This document shows, piece by piece, positions 15,378 to 64,000 of a stretch of 64,000 bases of DNA (the stretch's first letter is position 1; the number at the start of each line of letters is the position of its first letter). The notes beneath the pieces were generated by a model that saw only the letters and a list, made by a program, of their open reading frames with translations, ran no database searches and was not told where the DNA came from. A program made the position numbers and the translations under genes. Origin of the DNA: Amoebidium appalachense (Eukaryota; Ichthyosporea); assembly GCA_963693365.1 (NCBI GenBank), contig CAVNZM010000006.1:434001-498000 (forward strand), written 5' to 3'.

Positions 15378-16497
15378 ACTCCCCCTTCTCCCCCCGCCCC
15401 AGCCCCTCCCCCCCGGCAGGCTCCAACCACCATTGCTCGTACCTCCCCTTCTTCTAGTTCTCTGCATTTAGGGTGTCGGTCATGAAGCTTCTTGCTCTTA
15501 ATTGTCTCTTTGTTGCACACTGTCTTACCCCATCACTCCCCTTTCCTGATTTATTTTCCGTTTCATAACTGGATTATCCCCCCCCCCCCCCCCCCCCCCC
15601 CCCCCACCCCCCTCCCCCCTCACCCCCCCCCCCCCCCCCCCCCTTCCCCCCTTCCCCTAGCCTCCCCCACCTTTTCGCCCGTCCCTCCCCCTCCCCCCCC
15701 CCCCCGGCCCCTCCCAATGGTCTGCTTTATGCCTGATATATCAGGGCTTCTCTCACATACATGTTATGGCAGCAGCAGGTATCCCTACACGTGTCCACGT
15801 TCACGCAAACGCTGGATGCTGACGTCCTGTGTAGTCCACTTACCCCATTCTTTCACATCATTTCTGCCCTAACCCCCACCCTTCCCTACCCCCATCATCC
15901 CCCCCCCCCCCCCCCCCTCCCCCCGCCCGCCCTTCCCCACTCCTCCTCTCCGTGCCCCTCAACACACACACCCACAGATATGGCGGCAGCATTGAAAACC
16001 GTGCCCGTTTTCTACTCGAAGTTCTACACGCGGTAGTGGGGGTATATGGGCCAGGGCGTGTGGGTGTGCGTCTATCGCCATCGAGCCAGTTTAACGACAT
16101 GACAGACAGTGACCCTGTCTCCCTCTTCACCCATGTGGTGCAGCAACTGAACACCCTGCCCCTGGCCTACCTGCACACCGTAGAGCCAGGTGTAGCCGGG
16201 TCAGCAGATGCCCCCATCGACCCATACACAGCCAATCTGACTGCGGGGTTCTTCAGAAAACACTACACAGGCACACTCATTTCGTGTGGGCTGTATGATC
16301 GGGATAAGGGCATGCATGCGGTGAGCAGTGGCCAGGCCGACATGGTGGCCTACGGTCGGTGGTTCATTTCGAACCCTGACCTGCCCCGGCGGCTGCGAGA
16401 CGACCTTGCACTGACCCCGTATGACCGTGCCATGTTCTATTTGGAGGGGGCTAGGGGCTACACGGACTACCCCCCATACCAGGACCAGTCCTCATAG
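13569..16497 (+). CDS. Old yellow enzyme family NAD(P)H:flavin oxidoreductase, 5' part damaged or unresolved
   Basis: FMN-dependent ene-reductases reduce activated C=C bonds. Exon-like segments: about 13569-13869 (LLITEGNNISREGQGYPNTP, later QLWHVGR); 15137-15327 (GPVPRALSTEE, then VHAANGYLIDQFL and NTRTD); 15978-16497 (YGGSIENRARFLLEV to the stop). HxxN in VHAANG matches the substrate-binding His/Asn pair of the family, and the RTD/RYGGSIENR stretch is the family hallmark. The intron between the last two exons has a GC donor at 15328 and spans 650 bp. Problems: the first barrel strand (the usual NR.V.APMTR region) is not found; the reading frame before GGLLITEG breaks by one base inside a G run at 13643-13647; and no phase-compatible donor joins the first segment cleanly to 15137. 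It is either a pseudogene in decay or a gene with an unrecognised first exon and a homopolymer sequencing error. The C-terminal half is intact. Confidence 0.7.
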
Positions 16498-16841
16498 CCG
16501 GTTTGCATTTCAATTATTTTGGGGTAGTTGGCCTACTTGCTCCCCCTTGCTTTGTTCCTCTTCTTTCTGGCAGGTTGGGGTGGGTGGGTGGGTGGGTGGG
16601 TTGGCGGGGGGGGGGGGGGGGGGGGGGGGGGGAGAGGGGGGGGGGGGGAGGGGGGGGGGGGGGGAGAGGGGGGGAGGGGGGAGCGGCAGGGAAGGCACTC
16701 AAGAAAGGTTTTTTCTGCAGCTGAAGAGCAATTGAAAGCCTCTCTGTCTGAGCAATCTGCAATCAAACGTGTGTTGGCAATCTAGCAGATAGTGTACATA
16801 GAGCAAAACTCTGCACTTCAGGAGCAGAGCATAGCCTTGTC

Positions 16842-16847
16842 AATAAA
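16842..16847 (+). terminator. Poly(A) signal of the old yellow enzyme gene
   Basis: AATAAA 345 bp after the stop codon, after a poly-G stretch at 16603-16680. This supports a transcribed 3' end for the gene. Confidence 0.55.
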
Positions 16848-17218
16848 GTAACACGGTGTACTCAGGCGTGGTACAGAGAAGTTTCATGTTTATCTGAATA
16901 TCTTGGCCATTTAAGGCTGATCACTGATTGTTGTTTGATACAAGAGCAAAATGATCACAACACCAGAGTCTAAATATGTAAATACATCACAATTTGCAGC
17001 ATGGCGGTTCACTAATATACCCGTGTGTACATGTGCAACGTTTGGCATCGACATGGGTTGATAAATTTTATGTACATCCACTAATGTTTCAGAAAAACAA
17101 CACATCCACCTTTGCATACTGTACAACCATACTGAACAAAAGTAACTAACTTGGAAGAACACACCGTCGGAACCAGCCGGGTGAATCAACAACATACATA
17201 CATACATACAGTGGGGCA

Positions 17219-26527
<9,309 letters not shown>

Positions 26528-27463
26528 GTTGGTTGCTCATCTCCACGTTGGAAGTATTCTCACTGGATGCTGTTTAGTCTTCAAAACAAGAAGACCACAC
26601 TATTAGGTAAGCGTAGACAGAGTGCACATTATTAAACGTTCTTGTGGCTCTGCCAACCCACAAATCCCATAACGTCGTTGTGGCTACAGTCAATAGATTC
26701 TGCCTTGCTCGAGCCGTGACTACTCTACACGCCTTGAAGTCCTTGTGGCTGTGCAAAAAAGACCACCTAGCTCAAGAAAAGACCAATAATTTCCGTATAA
26801 AACGTCTTATTCAGAACGGAAAAACCTGTCCCTTCAACATCTAGGGATTCAAACCAGTTTTTTCCAAGCTACCAAACCAGTTTTTTCCAAGCTACATCAA
26901 ACGAAAAAACGAGCCTGCACGACTTTGTAGCAGACCCTCCGGAAGAAAAGGATGATGTCATCGCGGCCCCTGCGGGAACCGATTACGCGAATCTCAAGAT
27001 CGCTTCTGATATGCCATATTTGGAAGGTAATTTATACTGACCCAAAGGCACCCAGCAGCAAAGAAAATAGGAATAAAACCAAGGCCTCCTACCTGTTAGT
27101 ATATAGGAGGCCTTGAATAAAACACTCTTCACTAGCTGGAAAATATAATAGTGAAACAGGGGATAAATGTATTTTCACTGAAGGCTGCATTCTGCGACAC
27201 ACAGCTGTGCAAAGTTCAATAGAATAGTTCTTGGAAGGCTCGTGCTCTGGCACGTAACTGGCTCCCAGGATAAAAGGTTATGCGTAAATATTGCGCAAGA
27301 TTATTGCCCGGTGAAATTTTTAGGCCCGGCTACGTAGCTACGGCTGGCGATCACTTTTCAGCAGCGGAGTCGAGTGACAGGCAGTGACAGCGTAGGGCAA
27401 GCACGAAGGTTTACGGCACACACACGCGTTAGGTCCACTTGTTCACACGTGTGTGCTGCCACC
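26528..27463. promoter_or_regulatory. Divergent intergenic region between RhoGEF and EDC4
   Basis: 936 bp separate the two start codons, head to head. The region is unusually free of simple repeats. It contains one CCAAT (26783-26787), a 23-bp tandem duplication near 26850-26890, and the hairpin at 27072-27123. Shared promoter function is inferred from geometry. Confidence 0.5.
27072..27123. repeat. Short inverted repeat flanked by 8-bp direct repeats
   Basis: Arms CAAGGCCTCCTA (27080-27091) and TAGGAGGCCTTG (27104-27115) are perfect complements with a 12-nt loop. AATAAAAC occurs directly outside both ends (27072-27079 and 27116-27123). The layout is like a minimal transposon remnant with an 8-bp target duplication. 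Confidence 0.7.
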
Positions 27464-49739
<22,276 letters not shown>

Positions 49740-49743
49740 GTTG

Positions 49744-49749
49744 TTTATT
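49744..49749 (-). terminator. Poly(A) signal of the LIM gene
   Basis: TTTATT on the plus strand (AATAAA on minus), 114 bp past the LIM stop codon and only 5 bp from the EDC4 stop codon on the other strand. Confidence 0.6.
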
Positions 49750-49815
49750 CTTAGCATTATTACTTTGCAGATTTTATTACTGACTTGTACATACACATAC
49801 GGAAATGGCTGTTTC

Positions 49816-49821
49816 AATAAA
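49816..49821 (+). terminator. Poly(A) signal of EDC4
   Basis: AATAAA 77 bp past the EDC4 stop. It lies beyond the minus-strand signal at 49744, so the two mature transcripts should overlap at their 3' ends. Confidence 0.7.
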
Positions 49822-49862
49822 GTAGCCCCCGCAGGGGGCATCAAAGTGTTTCGTTCTTATAA

Positions 49863-50521
49863 TTACTGGGCTGCCTCCTCGCTTGCTGGCTTTTCCCCAG
49901 CAGCCCACTTCTTGGCGTGGGTCTCACCGCCAAAGCCCTCGTCGTAGTTGCCCTTGAGCTTGAAAAGCTCCTTGAAGTGTGGTTTGCAGTACATTTTATC
50001 CCCGGCGGCTGCGTACGTGCCCAGCGACAGGATTTTGTCGCACTTAGCACACTTGAGGCAGTTTTTGTGCCAGATCTTGCCCTCGGCTGTGATCTTCTCC
50101 TGTGAGGCGAGCAGAAGGGTCAGTGCTGTTGTTGGGCTAGCTGGCTTTTACATGTTTAGAGGTATCCAGTAGTTTGGTGCTATGTATATGCGCCTTGCAG
50201 CCTCGTGTCGGCATGATGCAACAGTGATGCAAAAAAATGCGCACGTGCAAGTGTGGCACAGTGAAAATGCTAATGTGCCTGCAAGTCAGTATGCAATTGT
50301 GTGCCTGCGGTATGGCGTTGTTTTGTTGAAGTTACTTGGCTAAACCGTGTGTGCGCGACACCTGCGCAAGCCCGTGCATGTGGTTGTCTGTGTGCAAGTA
50401 CACCAGTGCAACATGTCCTTGAAGGGGACAGATCGATCTGGGCTAAATAAGGGTTTGATCTCAGCACCCGCGACCCATGTGCACAGCCCAGGATGCCGGG
50501 AAGCCGCGGGGTGGGGGTGGG

Positions 50522-50566
<45 letters not shown>

Positions 50567-50840
50567 CGCTGCAGTTAAACAATACGTTGACACAACACAC
50601 TGCAAGTATATGATTGGGTAGCTGCGTGTTCACAAGATCTATGCACTTCGAGCATAAACGGTTACTGGGAGAAGTAGTTGGAATTGTGTGTTCGATGAGA
50701 ATTGGCATGCTCGCTCCAAGGGTAGTCTGAGACACAGCGCTAGGAAGGAAAAGACTTCATGACGAGTTAAGGGGAAGGGATGGAGGGGTAGCAGCAGGTG
50801 GTGGGAAAAAAGATGGGGCGGGTGGGTGGATGCGAGTGCG

Positions 50841-50885
<45 letters not shown>

Positions 50886-51018
50886 AACGGGGGAAGGAAG
50901 GAACCAGAGAAAGAAGAATGAGCCGGGTATAAAGCCACAATGATGGAAACACAAGCAACAAGAAACAACGGCAAGGAGGCGGAGACAGAACGAGAATAGG
51001 AGGGGAAAAGGGCCGGGT

Positions 51019-51058
<40 letters not shown>

Positions 51059-51523
51059 AGGGGGGGAGAGGGGAAAGGAGGTGGTAAGGCATGACGACAG
51101 CTAGGGTATATGTTGGAGCATGTTGCTGTTTTCGCGTTTGAGCATAACAGGAGTGGTGCTGTGGAAAGCTGGGAAGGCCAGTAGCAGCGCAATGCACCCA
51201 GTTACAGAACCCTCGTATCTAACTCCTCTGGTCCTCACGTCAGCTTGCATGCAAATGGGCTCTATGCCGCAACTCCTCCGTACGGAAATGGATGAACGAC
51301 TAGAAGCTGTAGATATACTTGAAACAAGATCTAATCAGGAGTTTTCTGCAGGCACCCTAGGTGGGGCCAAGGACCCTACACGGTTAACCCGATCAAGATG
51401 CGTGAAAGGAGGGGATGAGAACGAGAAACACACCATAGGGTAGACAGTCTTGGTGCAGATATCGCATTTCTCCTGCGAGCCGCCAAACTTGGGCACCTTC
51501 TTCTCAACTGGAGAGTCAGACAT
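49863..51523 (-). CDS. Single LIM-domain protein, EPLIN/CRP-like
   Basis: Two exons: 51523-51434 (30 codons, ends CDICTKTVYPM) and 50099-49863, joined in phase 0 across a 1,334-bp intron; 108 residues in total. One complete LIM domain with the zinc ligands CxxC (CDIC), HxxC (HKNC), CxxC (CAKC) and a final CxxH (CKPH). The stretch LSLGTYAAAGDKMYCKPHF plus KGNYDEGFGG is the pattern of the EPLIN/LIMA1 LIM domain. LIM domains mediate protein contacts, here probably with actin-associated partners in the cytoplasm. Outside the domain there is only a short acidic/basic N-terminus and an Ala/Glu-rich tail, so it is a minimal adaptor. It is tail to tail with EDC4 (123 bp between stops) and head to head with the next plus-strand gene. 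Confidence 0.9.
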
Positions 51524-51798
51524 TTTGGAGTTTCGTTTAGTTTGCTTGAAAGCTCGAAAGAAACAAAGAACAAACAACGTGCTTGGCGGACAAAAGACTG
51601 TCGCCATGGAGGTGTGCGTGCCAATTTATACCGTAGGAATCCTGGTGCGAAACATGTGAACCGGCGAAACTGTAGGAAACTTAAAATGACCTTCATTATA
51701 AAAATCCATTCGTCTGCCTATTCTAAACCGTAGAACGTTTTAACAGAAAAATTCGTTGGCTAAATAATAGATATCACGCATAAATGGAAGGACCCATA

Positions 51799-52129
51799 AT
51801 TGGCAAGTTGCAGGATCTAGTAAAGATATCCAATCATCGGTTGTTATGCTATTTATTAACAGAAATCTAATTGGTTGCCTGGGCGGACCAGTTTTGACTT
51901 TTGACGCCCCGGGCTCTGCGGTCTGAAATCCCACATCGCTTGCTCCAAAAACACTAAAAACCCTATGTACTATTGAAAGATCATTTTTTTCAACACTACA
52001 AAATGCACTGTATTTGAAAGTTTATTTCTTTGTTCTTTTTTTCTTCTTTTCGCTCCACCTGCTTCGAGTTGAAAAGTCGACAGAGCCTTCGACATATGAT
52101 TGGCTTACACGCCACCCGATTCTGATTGG
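51799..52129. promoter_or_regulatory. CCAAT-box cluster between LIM and ceramide kinase genes
   Basis: Five CCAAT/ATTGG pentamers at 51799-51803, 51830-51834, 51870-51874, 52099-52103 and 52125-52129 in repeat-poor sequence between two divergent gene starts. Confidence 0.4.
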
Positions 52130-52551
52130 AGTTTGGGTGCGCAGTGGCTCACGAGCGGCCATACGAAAGTTGCAAGAGGTGGCATCGCTACCACTACTGA
52201 GGCGGTGTCCTTTTTTTTTTTTTTTTTTTTGGCAAAAAGGGACAGTAGATGTATAACGTCGCACGTGCGGCAACACGTCAGTACGTGTTAGGTGGCATCG
52301 ATATTTTTTGTCGAACTCAACAGCTGTTGCTTGTTGAACCTCGAAAAAAAAGAATAGATGTGTATATATGCACACTGTACTGTACAAGCAGAGCTTCACT
52401 CTCTGTAGTATATGAAAGAAAGAAGAGCACTGGGCGTACATCACCTGCGCAAGGGCTAGTTGATACACAGTTTATGGTAATAGGATACATGGTAGTGTTT
52501 ACGTAGCACGGCAGCCTTTTGTACCCCCCAAAGGTCCATCGTGTTCCAACA

Positions 52552-53002
52552 ATGGCCTCCTTCCTGCCATCTTCCCCCCGTGTTCTGCGAACAGACAAAG
52601 GCAAGACCACTGAAATGTAGGTGACCTTAGGCTGTGCACACAACAGGTTTCCTACTTGCATAAACGCTTTCAGGAGTCTTTGCTTTCGTGTGCCTTGTTT
52701 TATGGTTCTCCATAAAGATAATCTTTTCTGTCACACAGAGATAAACTCCTTCTCTTCGTTTAAGCCCCTGCCTTCGACTCCCTCCTTATTCAACCCTCCC
52801 CCCCCTCCCCCCCTCCCGCCCGTCCGCCCGCCCGCCCTCCCCCTCCCGGTACTTGCTGTCTTGCTCTTCTTGGATCTACATGAGCCCCTGCTTTCTTGGG
52901 CCCAGTCCCGTTCAACTCCTCACTCCCTTCTCCTCCCCCTCACCCTTTCCCCCTTTCCCCCTCTTCTCTCTTCCTTTTTCTCTCTTGCTCTCTCCTCTCT
53001 CT

Positions 53003-53055
<53 letters not shown>

Positions 53056-53142
53056 CCTCCCCCACCCTCTCTCTCACTCTCCTTCTCTCACTCTGTCTCT
53101 CCCTCTCCCTCTCCCTCTCCCTCTCTCCCCCCCCCCCCCCCC

Positions 53143-53178
<36 letters not shown>

Positions 53179-54471
53179 ATGGGTCTTTGGACCCTTCTTC
53201 CCGTTATACGGAGCAACTCCCTACTTCCCTGCTTTTCGTTTTTCTCTCTTTCTCTTTTCAGCCCGATATTGTCATGTTGATTTAGCCTCGACACACTCAC
53301 ACATCCACCTTATTCTTGATCCTCTCATCCCCGCGATGCGCTCCTGCTACTTCTTTGTTTATAAGTGTGTGAATGTGTGTGTGTTGGGGAGGTGGGGGAG
53401 GAAGGGGGAGGGGAGGAGGGGGTGTACAGGGGTGGACTGATGGTTTTGTTTTGTTTTTGTTTTTTTGTTGTTTTTTTTTGTGTGTGTATGTGTGTGTTGT
53501 TGTTGTGGGGGGGGGGGGGGGGGGGGGGGGGGGGGTGCCTATGTAGTTGTGGTCCCGGATTTGTACCAGGTGTGTTGGGAAGGTGTTGTGCTTGCTCTTG
53601 TAAGGCCGTTGGTGATTTCGCACACGACAAGCCTAAGGTTGTGGGTATGGTTTCTCTCAAACCCCCCCCCCCCCACACACACACACACATGGGCACGCAC
53701 ACACAACAACACCCCTTGTGTAGTGTGAGTATTGTAGGGAGAGGGGTGGGGGGATGGGGCATGCCACAAGGAAGGAAGTGGAGAGGAGGAGGAGGGAGGT
53801 CTGTGTGTGTGTGTGTGTGTTTCTTGGGGGGGGGAGGGGGGGGGGAGCTAGGGGGGCCTGGATCTCCCTCGTATTCTGTTGGTGTGTATGTTGTGTTTGT
53901 GTGTATGTGTGTGCGCGTGTGCGCGGGCTTGTCTGTTTGGGTGGGATGTGAGACACGGGGAGGAGGGAGGGGAACGGGGGGGGGGGGGGGGGGGGGGGGG
54001 GGGAGAAAAGGACGGATACTGTCCTTTTTGTGTTTCGTGGGTGGATGTTGGTGTCTGTGTGTTTGTGTGTGTGTACTGTGTGCTTATTTTTGGTAGGGGT
54101 GCCCGGGGGGAGGGGATGCTCAATCGTTCACATTTTTCTTTCAGCTGGCCAGGTGAGAAGTTGGGGGAAGGGGGGGAAGGGGGATACTCAGTCGTCTGAC
54201 TTTGGAATGGGTGATGGCTGATTGGTTGATCATTTTTTTGGGAAACGTGGTGGTGGGTGGGGCACTAACATCATGTGCAGGCCTGCACAGACAGACGAGC
54301 TTAAGCCAAGGCACCAAGCCTACGTCTTTCTGAGCCCAAACAGTCTGCGCCGCTCACAGCAGCCCTCTTGTGCGTACCCATACCCCCCTCCCCCCCCCCC
54401 CCCTCCCCCCCCCCCCCCCCCGTTCTGTGCACAGGTGTGTGTTCTGCCCTTCATATTGGCTGGTTAAGGAG
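52552..54471 (+). other. Candidate 5' exons of the ceramide kinase gene
   Basis: Three possible exons. 52552-52600: ATG in AACAATGGCC, encoding MASFLPSSPRVLRTDK, with a GC donor AAAG|GCAAGA. 54281-54373: a good CTAAC branch site and TGTGCAG acceptor, open as DELKPRHQAYVFLSPNSLRR, donor GTACCC. 54436-54471: open in the carried phase 2, with a strong GTAAGC donor. Their phases do not all join to each other or to the exon at 54779, so at least one exon is missing or wrong. The region between holds (CT)n at 53003-53052 and poly-C/poly-G tracts. Confidence 0.3.
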
Positions 54472-54778
54472 TAAGCCGGGCAGGGGGACTTAGTGCAGTG
54501 CAGCAATGCACGTGCCTATAAGATATGGAGGACGTGTAGATCGGATTCATATTGGGGGGGAGGGGGGGGGGGGGTGGAGTATGCGATGAGGCCTTGGGCA
54601 GGTTGCATGGTCCAGGATAGCAGGAGGCATGCCAGGTGCAAAGGAGGGGGGGGGACGGGAGGGGGCAAGAGGGGGAACAGAGGGGGTGTACTGGGAATGA
54701 AGCTGGTTGACCGAGGAGAATGAGTGCATGTTGTAGCCTGGATGGGTGTGGCGACTAATTATTATCATCACCACATAG

Positions 54779-64000
<9,222 letters not shown>

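Overview
The window is nuclear DNA from an intron-rich eukaryote. Genes are split into many short exons. Long (CA/GT)n, (GA/CT)n and poly-G/poly-C tracts fill the introns and spacers. The gene set is a Dbl-type RhoGEF, a single-LIM EPLIN-like protein, an EDC4 decapping scaffold, a ceramide kinase, an old yellow enzyme and a bacterial-looking FAD oxidoreductase. This suggests an opisthokont, plausibly a unicellular holozoan such as an ichthyosporean. That placement is inferred from gene content only.

Layout: 1-1.7 kb holds an identical 453-bp tandem array and a related dispersed element. 1.79-3.06 kb (-) is the two-exon 5' end of an unrecognised gene. 3.1-7.7 kb is low-complexity spacer. 7.76-9.32 kb (-) is an intronless FAD oxidoreductase. 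9.3-13.5 kb is spacer with one orphan transcription-unit candidate. 13.6-16.5 kb (+) is an old yellow enzyme with a damaged or unresolved 5' part. 17.2-26.5 kb (-) is an IQ-DH-PH RhoGEF in about 22 exons. 27.5-49.7 kb (+) is EDC4 in about 34 exons. 49.86-51.52 kb (-) is the LIM gene, tail to tail with EDC4. 52.5/54.8-64 kb (+) is a ceramide kinase that runs off the window.

The genes belong to unrelated pathways: Rho signalling and cytoskeleton, mRNA decapping, sphingolipid phosphorylation and flavin redox. I see no functional cluster. RhoGEF/EDC4 and LIM/ceramide kinase are divergent pairs that share intergenic promoter regions.

The most unusual content is a dispersed repeat family with two subfamilies, A and B. 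Its members sit in poly-C tracts, mostly in one orientation relative to the C-rich strand. A and B share conserved sequence blocks and nested complementary stems, and two stems carry compensatory differences between the subfamilies, so the family looks derived from a structured RNA. Other notable points are a pair of TTAA-bounded inverted-repeat elements, the C-terminal remnant of a reverse transcriptase in an EDC4 intron, splice donors that merge into (GT)n arrays, a CTRAC branch-point motif unusually close to many acceptors, and a roughly 260-residue insertion inside the ceramide kinase PH domain.
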